From a virus: a stretch of 36,226 nucleotides of DNA. Shown piece after piece: positions 1 through 10,158 of the stretch (positions within the stretch are counted from its first letter, which is position 1; each line of letters opens with the position of its first letter). The position numbers and the translations under genes were made by a program. The DNA lies in IMG/VR virus record IMGVR_UViG_3300033148_004051, positions 1-36,226 of that record; one strand, written 5' to 3'. The notes under the pieces were generated by a model. It was not told the DNA's origin. It saw nothing but the letters and a program-made list of their open reading frames with translations, and ran no database searches.

Positions 1-114
1 TCTCTATAGCTGAGTATTCCATAATTTTTATATTATTTTCTAGTAGCTTTTCTTTTAGTAGTTTTTCTTACAAGTTTTCTTGGTGTATTATTTCTAACTA
101 ACTTTCTCTTAACA
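1..114. repeat. Direct terminal repeat, left copy (circular closure)
   Basis: Bases 1-114 are identical to 36113-36226. The gene content runs through the joint without a break: the cysteine-peptidase gene starts inside the right copy, and the 43-aa basic-peptide gene just upstream of it crosses the repeat. An exact repeat of this length at both ends is the usual sign of an assembled circular or circularly permuted phage genome. A genuine short terminal repeat in the virion is less likely but not excluded. Confidence 0.95.
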
Positions 115-164
115 CTATCTCTAGTAGCTTTTCTTTTTTCAGGTTTTCTTATTAATTTAAGCAT
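33..164 (-). CDS. Very basic 43-residue peptide in the lysis cassette
   Basis: I do not recognise a family. The 43-residue product has about 20 Lys/Arg and only two acidic residues, for a net charge near +18. It is built from mirrored repeats: KRKATR occurs near both ends and KLVR twice in the middle. There is no hydrophobic segment. The start codon follows an AT-rich leader, and the TAA stop lies 10 bases before the cysteine-peptidase ATG on the circular map. A part copy is present at 36145-36226. Its place between a small membrane protein and a lysin suggests a cationic lysis helper (disruptin-like); a DNA-condensing peptide is the alternative. The role is inference. Confidence 0.75.
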   Translation of the reverse strand: MLKLIRKPEKRKATRDSVKRKLVRNNTPRKLVRKTTKRKATRK

Positions 165-169
165 AATAT

Positions 170-337
170 TTAGTTATTAATTAAACTTCATGTAGCACAT
201 ATATCGGGTCATTTATCTATCTCGTAGTCATATAAAAGGACTACTTCTAGTGTACTTACTCTTTCCTTTAAATCAAGTAACAAGAAGAAGCTCGCTATCG
301 CCATAAATAAAAGTATATAACTTATTAAATCTCTCAT
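170..337 (-). CDS. Small single-pass membrane protein of lysis cassette
   Basis: 55 residues with one hydrophobic helix at about residues 5-21 (ISYILLFMAIASFFLLL) and then a short charged, helical stretch. No family recognised. It starts one base after the stop of the XhlA-like gene and is followed 5 bases later by the basic-peptide gene, so it is almost certainly co-transcribed and probably translationally coupled with them. An N-terminal anchor with a short extracytoplasmic or cytoplasmic tail would fit a small spanin-like or accessory holin protein; this rests on position and topology only. Confidence 0.75.
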
Positions 338-338
338 A

Positions 339-743
339 TTAAAACACTTTATTAATTATAAATCAAACTATAACTGATATAGTCATTCACACTCAACCCC
401 ATTTTGCAATCATTATTTTAAAATCTGTATTATCGTTTTTTAATTTTTCTACTAGCTCATCTATCTTCTGTATTTTATCTTGATTTAGTTTATGTTCATC
501 TTTAGTAGCAAATTTATGATCTACACTTTCTATAAAATCTTTTAATAAAGTTTCAATACTTTCTACTTTTTCTTTCATAAAATTATGGGATTGTTTAATT
601 AATGCTACCTCTTTCTCTTCAGGGCAAGTTACATCTGCTAACAAATATTTCTGTATTTTATTATTTTGATCGTGTCTGACTTGTCTTTCTTTTTCAGTGA
701 AATCATCAAAATCATCTCTTGTTATATGGTTATTATTATTCAT
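339..743 (-). CDS. XhlA-like holin-associated protein (coiled coil plus C-terminal TM)
   Basis: 134 residues under code 25; a standard-code reading would stop after 116, losing the membrane segment. The charged, heptad-rich body (about residues 15-110) is followed by a hydrophobic C-terminal helix, about residues 117-134, containing MTISVIVGFIINKVF. This layout, a cytoplasmic coiled coil with a C-terminal membrane anchor next to a holin, matches haemolysin XhlA-type proteins that help holins permeabilise the membrane. Three glycines at the entry to the helix come from one GGT and two TGA codons. It lies 2 bases downstream of the holin-like gene. Family assignment is by architecture, not by alignment. 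Confidence 0.75.
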
Positions 744-745
744 GA

Positions 746-955
746 TTATTTATTACTAGAATAATCTTTAATAAATTTCCTAGCAGTAATACCTATTATA
801 GATACTAATAAACTAACTGTGTCAGCAGTTAAATAATCACATAGTAATTCATTTAATCAAGTTGTATTAGCTAATATAATAGAAGCTACTATATATATTC
901 AATATTCTCAAATTGTTTTTCAGTCTCTTAGAGATAATTCATATTTATTACTCAT
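746..955 (-). CDS. Holin-like membrane protein
   Basis: 69 residues with two hydrophobic segments, about residues 19-37 (YIVASIILANTTGLNELL) and 44-58 (TVSLLVSIIGITA), and a positively charged C-terminal tail (RKFIKDYSSNK). Size, two membrane spans and basic tail are typical of small phage holins, which form membrane lesions that release or activate the lysin. It is the first gene of the lysis cassette, directly downstream of a promoter (987-1014) and the terminator of the tail-fibre gene, so lysis genes appear to be separately controlled. Confidence 0.75.
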
Positions 956-986
956 GTTTTATTATTAGTAAAGTAGTATTATTTTC

Positions 987-1014
987 AGTTTAATAGTTTT
1001 GGTAAAAAAGTCAA
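987..1014 (-). promoter_or_regulatory. Promoter of lysis cassette (TTGACT-N16-TAAACT)
   Basis: On the minus strand a TTGACT -35 (1009-1014) is followed after 16 bases by a TAAACT -10 (987-992). The -35 overlaps the U-tract of the preceding terminator, and the holin-like ATG lies about 30 bases further on. The spacing equals that of the other promoters in this genome. Confidence 0.55.
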
Positions 1015-1044
1015 AAAAAGCTAGAAGATAAGTTCTTTCTAGCT
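1013..1044 (-). terminator. Terminator after tail-fibre gene
   Basis: Inverted arms AGCTAGAA (1019-1026) and TTCTAGCT (1037-1044), 8 bp, are followed on the minus strand by seven U. It lies about 40 bases past the tail-fibre stop and separates tail from lysis genes. Confidence 0.85.
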
Positions 1045-1084
1045 AGTTTTGAAGTTATTGTTTTTATTCTAGGGCTAGAGAATA

Positions 1085-4000
1085 TTAAAGTTTATATCAA
1101 CCAAAAGATGTAAAATCTCAACTAGATATTCCTCATCTAGTAGCTGTATTATTTACCGCCCTAATATCAACAGTATCTCAACTAGATAATGAAAGTATTT
1201 TATTTATTTGAGCATCAAATTCTGTTCAAGAGTTTGAGTTATGAATAGTAGCTACATTAACACTATTTACAAATAATTTAAGATAAATATTATCTCAAGC
1301 AGTAAACCATAATGTACTTGAATTAAGATAGAAAAAATAATTTCAATCACTAGGAGCTGTATATTTATATGTGCTTGTATTAAAATTACTTCAAGTATCT
1401 ATATTTTCTGTATTAAAAGTAACAATTCATTCTGATGTTGTAAGATTATAAGTACCTGATAATTTAACATCAAATATTTCACTAATACCTCATCCTCAAC
1501 CAGCATCTTGAAAAGTAGGTGCTTCTCAAACTCAATTACTTGTTAACACTTGGTCTACTGTTCAAACTGCAACTGTATCTGATGTTCAGTCTGAAGCCCA
1601 AGTTATAAGTTCTCAATCTGTTCAATCAGCTAAATCAGCTACATCTATATTACTAATAGAGTTTCAAGTACCATTAGCATCAAATGTTTTATTTGTGAAT
1701 GTTGTTGTAGAATCATTAGTAGCATTATCAGCATCATAAGCTTGTACATCACTTCATATAGCTACTCATAAATTAGTTCTAGCTCAAGATTCTGTGCTTG
1801 AATTAGTTCCTCAGTTAGCTATTGGTAATATACCAGTAATATGTGAAGTTAAATTAATTAAAGCTCTTGTAATTACTTGTCAAGCTATTGTAATGTAGTT
1901 AGGAGTTCAAGCTAATGTTACATCTGTTGAATTATCAGTTCAAGCTTGATCTACATCTAAAGCTGTTCTTGCATCTCAAGCACTTGTCGATCAAGTACCT
2001 CATTCAGCTATAGCTAATGCTGTATCAAGAGTAAGTTCTGTAGCGTCTATTTTTCATTCTCAAGTAACTGCAAATGTTTGTACATCTGAACCATTTAACA
2101 CTTCTAATACATCATCTGTATCAGCAGCACTCCCTCTTTTCCAAGTTTCAGCTCATCTAGTTGAATCTGTAACTGTTTCAGGATTAGATGAATTATCCCG
2201 AACTTGCTGTCTTGAAGCAGTACCAACTACTCAAGGATTGTTTCCTCATACAAAAGGTCTTCTATCTACTATACTATCTATATTTGTACTACTACCTTTT
2301 ATAATAATACTAGCAACTGCTGTAAGTCAAGAAGCTTGTCAAATAAATAATCAATAATATATTCAAGCTGCTTCTGCTTCTGCTTCTGAATCATAAACAG
2401 CAGGACTATAGACTAGTACAAAATTATCATCTTCTTTTTGAGTTCTTAATAATGTATGTGAAGCCCATTTATTAACCGATAGAGTAACTATATCTGTTCA
2501 ATTATCATAATATAAAGGAGTGATTAAAGTTGCTTCTGTTTGTAAAGCCCAACTTCAAGAAATATGGTATGCTGCACTAGCTGATATATCTGTATCAGAT
2601 GTTATATCTAATGGTTTCCTTTGTGGGTCATAAAATAATCAAGCTGATTGGTTTACTTGTAAAGCCGTAGAACTTTCTAAATACGTACCTCAAGTGTGAT
2701 ATAAAACTCATATAGCCTTTTCTTGATAATCTCTTTGTAAATATCAAGACTCTGAAATTACAAATCTTAAATCAATAGGAGATTGTAAATTACTTCAAGG
2801 TCAACTTTCTCATTGTACTGCTTGTAATCTAGCTAATGGCAATATTGTTCTTGTTTGTAATGTAGTAAAAACAGTTGCACTATAGACTATAGTACCAGAA
2901 CTAAGTCATACCCAAGTAGAACTATCTCCACCAGCTATTGTAGGAGTGATTGCAGTTCATCAAGCATATACATCTCTAGTACCCTGAGTATAAGAAACTC
3001 AACCTGTAATATTTATTTTAGTTGTATCAGCATTTATTGTAACTACTCAAGTTCAATTAACTAATCAAGTAGCGGCTAAATCATCTGTACTTTTAGAGGC
3101 TTCTGATATTTGAGCATCTCATCAAGCAGCAACTGTTTTAGTTCAAGTAAGGTCTCATACACTTAATGTTAATATTTTATTAGCAGCCACATTATAAGCA
3201 GTATCTGCAGTTATATCACTAGAATTTATATCTATATGTCAATCAACTACTTTTAAGGCTGTAGTTGATGTAGGTGTTCAATCTTCTATTATTACCTCTA
3301 TAGAACCAACAATACCTCATCAATCTGATTGTATTCAAATTGCATTATCTCATTCTAAAGATAAATGATTTATTTCGCAATGTATATGTCAAGTTCAAGT
3401 ATTATTAATACCAATTCAATTTAAAGGAGCATCAACTATTCTTGATTTTAAAATAAGCATTCAAGCAGAAGAATTTAATACACCTGTTTCTGTATCAGGA
3501 GTTTTTATTCTACAAGCATCTACAAAAACCGATCAAGTTCAAGTAGTTCTTATAAGTTTATTAATAGTACAAATTCTTACTGATTGATTATCTGTAACTG
3601 TTATATTTCAATCTACACTTGCATTTGTAGCTTTTATAGTAATATATTCAGGTACTGTTATACTTTCTGTATAAAGTCAAGCATCATTACAATATAATGT
3701 AAATCTATTACTTACACTTGGTGTTTGTGCCGAAGCTGCTGTTATTGCAGCTCAGAATGTTAAAAAAGCTTTATCTGTTGTTAATCAATCATTACTATCA
3801 TTACCATTTTTTCATACATAGTAAATTTGTTCTCAATCAACAACTAAAGATAAATCACTTATTTTTTTACCTCAATCCTTTATTAATTTACCTGTTACAT
3901 CATCAAAAACTGCAATATTTTCATCTACTGCAGAAGCTGGTCATACTACATCTCAAGCACCTCATCAAGGAGTTTCTATAAGCACTCTTCAAGTAACAGG

Positions 4001-4093
4001 ATTTACTTTTACTGGTATTGTTATACTTGAGTCATCTTTACTAACTCATAAAACCGTAGTAACATTATTATCATCTCTCTTAGCATTTGCCAT
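1085..4093 (-). CDS. Tail fibre / receptor-binding protein with C1q-like tip
   Basis: 1002 residues. The N-terminus (MANAKRDDNNVTTVLGVS) is the conserved head of phage tail proteins that begin with an RDxN-VTTLxGVS motif. The middle is repetitive and beta-rich, with right-handed beta-helix-like stretches. Near residue 720 there is the fibre motif ILPIANGGTNSS, followed by FTNKTFDANGTG and by LITWASDGT..QVLTSNGVGEAPTF, all recurrent in phage fibres. The last 130 residues are a C1q/TNF-like domain (STYKYTAPSDGNYFF ... GDTVDIRAVNN ... FTSFGGYKL), a trimeric binding tip. By hand count about 82 of 111 glycines are TGA, so the gene is unreadable in the standard code. It sits downstream of small membrane genes and ends at a terminator. 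Confidence 0.93.
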
Positions 4094-4109
4094 AGTTTTT
4101 TATTATTAA

Positions 4110-4655
4110 TTAAGATTCTGCATATTTCCATTTATATCATCACGCTGATTTTAATTTTCATTTACAGCATTGTCATATATTAGATTTATTTATAAGTAAT
4201 TCTGTTTGGACTTCTATTATAGAAGACCATTTTTTTATAAAATTTCAATCTTTATTGAATTGATTTATTTTTTTACTACTAGGATTATTCTTTCAAAATT
4301 TTCATAGAGCTGATTTAACCACATTTCTACCTAATTTCCTATAAGAATGCTTCATATTTTCACTCATTGTACAATATTCTAAATTTTCTAATCTATTATC
4401 ATCTCTAACTCAATTCTTATGATTAACTTGTAATTTACTTGGTCAAATAAAAGTTAATAAAATTAATCTATGTATATTATAAAATTTTCTTTTTCATTGA
4501 ATATATAATCATATTCTCATATATCAATTTGCTTCTTTTTTACTCTTTAATAATCTTTCTTGTCAGGTTTTATTATAATTAAAAGTTTTTATATCTCAAA
4601 TATTATTTATTTGATATTTTCAATTAAATCAAGGAATTTCTTTAAATTTGTTCAT
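4110..4655 (-). CDS. NUMOD4-HNH-NUMOD1 homing endonuclease
   Basis: 181 residues. An N-terminal NUMOD4-type segment (EIPGFNGKYQINNIGDIKTF, residues 6-25) is followed by an HNH core with H62 and VNHKNGVRDDNRLENLE (77-93), where H79, N81, N87 and N91 fit the family pattern. A C-terminal NUMOD1/IENR1-type DNA-binding segment spans about 129-178 (INQFNKDGNF ... KSNIGQCCKGKLKSAGGYKW). Such proteins cut DNA and spread into new sites. The gene lies between the tail fibre and a short paralogue of the fibre N-terminus, so its insertion may be linked to that duplication. No intron is evident. Confidence 0.93.
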
Positions 4656-4688
4656 ATTTTTATATTATACAATAATATTTATACTTGT

Positions 4689-4814
4689 CTATGACTCAGC
4701 TTGAATAGCTCATGTAGCTGGATTTACTTCAATAGGAACTGGAGTAACTCAATCTACAGAACTAACTCACATTAAAACTGTAACACGGTTGTCATCTCTT
4801 ATTGCATCAGCCAT
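4689..4814 (-). CDS. Short paralogue of the tail-fibre N-terminus
   Basis: 41 residues (MADAIRDDNRVTVLMGVS ... TPVPIEVNPATGAIQAES) ending in TAG. It aligns along its whole length with the first 40 residues of the tail fibre (MANAKRDDNNVTTVLGVS ... IPVKVNPVTG). Either it is a stand-alone small virion protein of this common phage family or the stump of a former fibre gene separated from its body by the HNH gene. It lies three bases after the stop of nothing longer upstream, and no fibre body follows before the endonuclease start at 4655. The truncated-duplicate reading is inference. Confidence 0.8.
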
Positions 4815-4817
4815 AAG

Positions 4818-5024
4818 TTATTTTTTATAAAATAAATTTGTTTCTTTTTTTAATTCTTCTTTTATTTTATCCCCAACTCATTTTTTATTTATTGAGAACT
4901 CGCTTTTGGTTCAATTAACCTTTTTTAGTATATCCCTAATTATCTTTTTTACTAGTTTTTCATGTTTAATATAAAAATCTAATGATAAGACAATTAGGAC
5001 AAGCAATAGTAGTAGTGTTTGCAT
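4818..5024 (-). CDS. Small membrane-anchored basic protein
   Basis: 68 residues with an N-terminal hydrophobic stretch (residues 2-15, QTLLLLLVLIVLSL) and a Lys-rich remainder. This could be an inner-membrane anchor or an uncleaved signal. No family recognised. It is packed 3 bases upstream of the fibre-paralogue gene and 3 bases downstream of another small hydrophobic gene, with TAATAA-type leader sequence in front of its ATG. Confidence 0.65.
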
Positions 5025-5027
5025 AAT

Positions 5028-5168
5028 TTATAATAAAGATATAAGTATATATAATATTACAAGTAATAATAATGTTATATATTTATAATACCACATTACC
5101 TGTAGTAATATTATCATTAGTGATAAATAAAATAACCGTACAAATATTAATCAAATTGTATATATCAT
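5028..5168 (-). CDS. Small hydrophobic membrane protein
   Basis: 46 residues, nearly all hydrophobic, with two probable membrane helices (about residues 2-21 and 29-46) split by a WYYKY hinge. No family recognised. The gene fills the gap between the 537-aa virion protein and the preceding small gene with 2-3 base spacers. A holin-like or antiholin-like role is possible but unsupported. Confidence 0.6.
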
Positions 5169-5170
5169 AA

Positions 5171-6784
5171 TTATCTAGTTTTTTCTAAAATCTTTGTTTT
5201 ACCTTTTAATAATTCCTCTCTTTTAATAGCAGATGAAACACCAGGTGTTTTTACAAATTCTCATATAACAGGTAATTTACTTAGTTTATCTCTTATAAAT
5301 CAAGCTGGGTCTTCACTTTTTCTAATTTTACTAGCCTCTTTCTTTAATAAAGTAATTCATGTTTGTAAATCTCAGAATTGTTTATTTAAACTTTTAACAG
5401 ATCATACATTATCAGTTCAAGCAAAGAAAGTATCAGTTATATTTTCTATTTCTACTTTATATCAATCTCTAACTAAATCTAAAGCTTGTAATTCTGCATT
5501 TTCTAAATCAGTAAGAGTTCAAGCATCTTTTTTCTTTTGTAATCTTTCTGTAAGTTTATTTAATTTCTCTTTTCTTGATTCTACTCAAACTAAATCTAAA
5601 GTGTCTTTATTTTCTTTTAAGAAATTCTTTTCCATATTTAACCTTTCTTCATATTTCTTAATAACTCTAGGAGATACTAATCATTCAGCTTTTAAGTTAT
5701 CCACCTTATCAACCAAACTTTTTGTAAGTAATAATGTATTAGATATTTTTTTATTAGCTTGTTGTATTATATCATTTCTTTTTGTTATTATTTCTCTAGC
5801 TGATTTTGATAATGACTCTTTAATATCTTTTACACTTTTAGATTTTGTTATAAAATTTCAAATAGTTTCTAGGGTACTATCAGATACACTATCTCATGCT
5901 TGTAATATTTGAGCTGTGGTTCTTATTCTTTCTTCTTTTAAAGCCTCTTTTTTAAGTTCTTTTCTTTCTTCTAATTTAGTTGTTACTTTTTCTTTTTGTT
6001 TTTTTCATAATTTTATTCATGTTTCAATTAATTCTTCTCATGCTTCTTTCACAATTTTAGCTCATACTCATCATGTAACTACTTCTCATACAGGTAATAC
6101 AGATTTTATTGATAAAACTAATCTTTTTGCTTCAGGACTAGAATTTTTAAAATCTTCTACTTTATCAGATCATGTTTTAATAAAATCTATTACTCATTTT
6201 CAAAAATCAGTTTGTTTAAAATCTTCAATAGTTTCTGCTGTTGCTTTTTCTAATCACTCAGGAGCTAAAGTTTTCAATCAAGCTACTATAACATCTCAAG
6301 TAAAATCTACTCAAGCTCAAAATATATTTAATCATGTTCATATTACTTTATCAAAAGTAGTTCATCATGTAGCATCAATAACATCGTTTAACTCTTTAAT
6401 CCTTTCTAAACTTCATTCTCATGCTTTTAAGAAATCTCATAATAATCATTTTGTATCTTCTAATCTTCAAGCCTGTATTTTAGTAATATCCTCTCATAAT
6501 GTAAAACCTCATTCAGCAATATCAGTGATAATATTTCAAGGAGTTTCTTTTATTGTTTGAATTATTCCAGGTCAAGAAGTTTCTTCCTCAGGTAATTGAG
6601 GAGCTGGAGTAACCCTATCTTCAAGTCATCTCCTAGCTTCTTGAGTTATAGTTTCAAATCAAACCTCTGCCTCTTGTTTTTGTTTAGCCCTAAATTTATT
6701 AAGCATACTAGTAGCATCGGATCTAGTTCAACCTTGCTCTTTTATACTTTGTACTAATTCTTGTTCTAATTCAGTTAAAGCCAT
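5171..6784 (-). CDS. Virion-internal or tail-associated structural protein
   Basis: 537 residues, rich in Lys, Glu and helix-forming residues. It opens with an ELEQELVQSIKEQ-type helix, has a Gly-rich hydrophobic middle (about residues 145-170 and 225-240, with GVGAKIVKEAGEE) and long coiled-coil stretches (about 255-300 and 370-440). About half of its glycines are TGA. I recognise no family. Its place between the 712-aa protein and the fibre, and the lack of a tape measure, suggest an internal virion or ejection protein of a short-tailed phage. That role is inference. Confidence 0.85.
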
Positions 6785-6794
6785 ATTTTTTATA

Positions 6795-8933
6795 TTAAGA
6801 GTTAAATCATTCTGCTTTCATTACAGCCTGAGTAAGTAGTTTAGCATCTATATTTTTTATAGGAGTATTACTATTAGCTCAAGTTATTCTTTTTAATACA
6901 GCTAAATAGTTTGGACTTATTTCTCACACATATACTCTTTGGAATTTAGCTAATGTGTCAGTAGGTTTAATATTTCTACTTCTACCACTTATTTTAGCCA
7001 TAATATCAGATTGTAAAGCTCAACTTCATGATTCTATATTTGGAAACACAAAGTATTCTCTTCCATTAGGACTTAAATATGTTCATGTAGCACCTATTTT
7101 TTTACCATATTCTTCTTTTGTATTTCATGCTGGTATACTATCAGCCGTAATATTTCAAGGATTATTAGTATCTTTAGCCACATTAGTTCAAGTCCTAGCA
7201 ATATTTACTTTTTCTGTAAATCACTCTGTAGGAATTGTCTTTGATATGGTAGGTTGCTCTACCTTATTAAAACCGAATTTTTCATCTAGTTTAAATTGTT
7301 TTCAAGTAGATGATTCACTTCCGCCAAATATATTATCTATTCATATTTCATCTTCACTATCTAATTCAGTTACAAAAGGTTGTAATTCAGGATGTTCGTC
7401 TAAATCTAATACAACACTCCTTGGATCAACTCAATCTCTAAGAGCTTGTTTAATTTGATTTCTAGCTAAAGTTAAATAATTAGTTTGTTGTTTTTCAAAT
7501 AATGTTTGAGCTACAGCTTTAACAGCTTGTCTTTGACCTGAATCTAAATCTCATAATTTAGCTCACTCTTTCACCCATTGTAACATATTTCATAAATCAA
7601 TCTTATCTCCAACTCAAGCACTATTTGCAATACTATTAAATTCACTTTCTCTAACTACTGAAGTAGGATCAAGAGTTTTCATAAAACTAAATAATACAGC
7701 TATATCTGCAGCTCAAGTTAAATCATCTATATTATCTTTTAATCAAGCAAATTGTACAGCAGCATTTCTAAAATTTTTAACTCATTCTTTACCCTCAAAT
7801 TCTTTTCTTCCTTTTTCTCTTCTGTTAAATTGAGTATCTGATACAAAGTTTCATTCTTCATCAGTAGATAAAGCTAATATTTTATTTATTTCAGCTTCAG
7901 TTTTTCATTCTTTAATTAAACTAGCTACTGATTTTCAGATCACACTATCTTCTTTTAATTCAGCATTAGTTAATATCTTTCAGTAAGTTAAATTTTGTTC
8001 TGTAGTTAGTCATGTAGTAGCTATACTTTCTTCATCTTGTCTTTTAATATCAGCCTTAATTTGTTCTTTTTGTTTAAAGGCTTCATTTTCTTCTTCTAAT
8101 TTCATTCTTTTAGATTGTATACCTAATTGTCAAATTAATTTATTCTTTTCTTCCTTTGATAATGTACTTCATTCTATTTGAGCTGTAAGGCTAGCTACTT
8201 CAGTTTGTCTATCTAATTCTCTAGCTTTTAATATAGCCTCAATAGATGTGTCCATATCTTTTATACTAGCAGCTGTTAAAGTTTGTCATTTAACAAGGCT
8301 AACTAATTGCTCTCTTAAAGGTGCTGATCTAGCTTCCCTTATTCTACTAGCAGCTATATTAGTAATAGCACCTCATTCAGCTTCTAATCATGCTTTAATA
8401 TTAGCTAAATCTTCTTGAACTGCAGCAGTTTCTTCTCTAAAACCTGTTTGTAAATCAACTAATTCTCATCTTCAAGATACTTCTCTTGCCTCAGTTAATT
8501 TTTGTTCTTCTGTCTTTTTTCAAGCTATTCTTCAAGCAACTTTTTCTCTAAGAGTTTTTTGTTCTTTAGTTATTATTGGCTCTTCAACAGTAGGTTCAAC
8601 AACTGGCTCTACAATAGGTTCAATAACTGGTGTATCTTTCTTTTTAGCAGATAAACCAAATTTTGTTTCTTTTATCTCAGCTTTTTCAGATTCTGTTAAA
8701 TCTCTTCATAATCTAGTAGCTTCTGATTGTCATAGTGTTTGTTTTTTGACTCTATTAGCAATAGATTTTTTAATATCTCACGATAAAGCAGCCTTTGATT
8801 TCTCAAAAGCTCATTGTTCCTTTAAATCTCATCTAATATCTGCCTCAGCTTCTTCCTTAGATAGTCCTCTTCATTTTAGTTTTTTAAATCTATCACTTAA
8901 TCTTTTTTTAAGATTTCCAGTATTTACTGCCAT
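6795..8933 (-). CDS. Large structural protein with C-terminal NNPGN domain
   Basis: 712 residues. A Lys/Glu-rich N-terminal region leads to a Pro-Val-Glu linker near residue 125-140 (VIEPIVEPVVEPTVEEP), then a long helical, coiled-coil body. The last 150 residues carry NNPGNI followed by GATGTYLSPNGREYFVFPN and an FQRVYVGE-type segment. NNPGN(I/L) with a following F..F..P motif is typical of the muramidase-like domains found in phage virion proteins, so this may be a virion-associated cell-wall enzyme used at DNA entry. No catalytic residue could be assigned with certainty. It lies next to the head-tail connector gene in the tail operon. Confidence 0.85.
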
Positions 8934-8935
8934 AA

Positions 8936-9643
8936 TTAATAAGTTAATGTATTATAAAAATCAGAATTAACTGCTGTAACATCTTTTCATCATACAACAA
9001 TATTATTCGTTGTATTTCTAACCTCTTTTTTATAAGAAGCATCTAGTTTTTCAAACTTAATTAAATATCTATCAGCACTCGCAAAATCCTCTAGTCTATT
9101 GTAAGCTTCGTTTAAAGCATAGTAATATATAACATTCTCAAACCCTTTCTTTATTTCTAATTCTGTTGTTTGGTCAGTTGTAACAGCTGGATCAGTTACT
9201 AATGCTGTTGCATATTCATTAGCATTTAACTCAATAGGATTAGAGTCTGTTTCAGGAGTAGGATATATAAATAATTCTGTTTTGTCAATAGTCCAATATA
9301 CTGGAATATCAGAATTAGCATTTTGATTACTTAATCTTTGAAACTCTATTATAGATAATTCGTTAGGGTAATAATCTACTCATCATGAAGTTATCTTAAT
9401 AGTTGATATTTTATCAACATTATCAGGAATAACATAATTAGCTTGTGTAGCAACTGTTCATCAAGAAATTAATATACCTGCTTTTTTTAGATAAGTTTTA
9501 GATATAGTTAATACTTGTGTTTGAATATCATTAATATCTTCTTTAATTGATTCAGTTTCTTCTGCTGAGTCATTAAATGTATTAGATAATCAAGTTTGCC
9601 TTACTATTTTAGCAAACATATCTCAAAAAGTCTTTTTAGCCAT
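8936..9643 (-). CDS. Head-tail connector / adaptor-like protein
   Basis: 235 residues. An N-terminal helical part (FGDMFAKIVRQTG ... QTQVLTISKTYL) is followed by a mixed beta part with IPVYWTIDKTELFIYPTPE, then an acidic helical segment (FENVIYYYALNEAYNRLEDF) and a C-terminal stretch. The YPTPE-type motif and the long C-terminal helices are usual in phage adaptor (P22 gp4-like / tail tubular A-like) proteins that sit between portal and tail. The gene is two bases from the 712-aa gene and follows a possible promoter at 9671-9697. Assignment by pattern and position, moderately sure. Confidence 0.78.
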
Positions 9644-9670
9644 AATTACTAGTTATTAATTATTAATATT

Positions 9671-9697
9671 ATTATAATGTTTTACACTTAAACGCAA
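9671..9697 (-). promoter_or_regulatory. Possible promoter (TTGCGT-N15-TATAAT)
   Basis: TTGCGT (9692-9697) with a consensus TATAAT (9671-9676) 15 bases downstream on the minus strand. The -35 overlaps the stop of the 156-aa tail gene. Spacing is one base shorter than in the other promoters, so the call is weaker. Confidence 0.35.
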
Positions 9698-10158
9698 GTA
9701 TAATTAAAATTGAAGTTATTAGCTTCATCGTTTCTTGTTACCGTTAATGTAAATCAGTCTGAATCCATACTTTTTAATTCTGCTTCTATATCTGGGTAAT
9801 TTCAAGAATCTTGCCATTCTAAATTTAATATTTTATTTGTAGAATAACTATTACCACTAAAAATAGTATCACTATTATCATGTTGAAATATACAATTTCA
9901 TGTACTTCAGTCCGTAGCACTTCAGTTACTCATTACAGCATGTCAATTTACCGCTGGATTAGCATTAACTATAATTGTAGTTGGTTTAAATCATACTCAA
10001 GTAACTGAAATATCATAAGGAACTGTTGCAGCTCATACTACTTTATATCAAGAATTACTATTAGCTCATGAATCTATTCCTGGTAAATTCTTTAAATTAT
10101 TATAATCTATTTTTTCTCAATCTAATCATAATCAAGAGTGTGAATGGTTTTTTATCAT
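9688..10158 (-). CDS. Tail or baseplate-type structural protein
   Basis: 156 residues. It starts MIKNHSHSGLGLDGEKIDY, a HSH-x-G-x-D/E opening that recurs in phage tail and fibre-attachment proteins. The rest is beta-rich: GYKVVGAATVPYDISVTGVGFKP, a Gly/Asn-rich middle and a TLTVTRNDEANNF end. The ATG overlaps the stop of the upstream 485-aa gene in a TAATG junction, so translation is probably coupled. Exact location in the particle is unknown. Confidence 0.8.
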
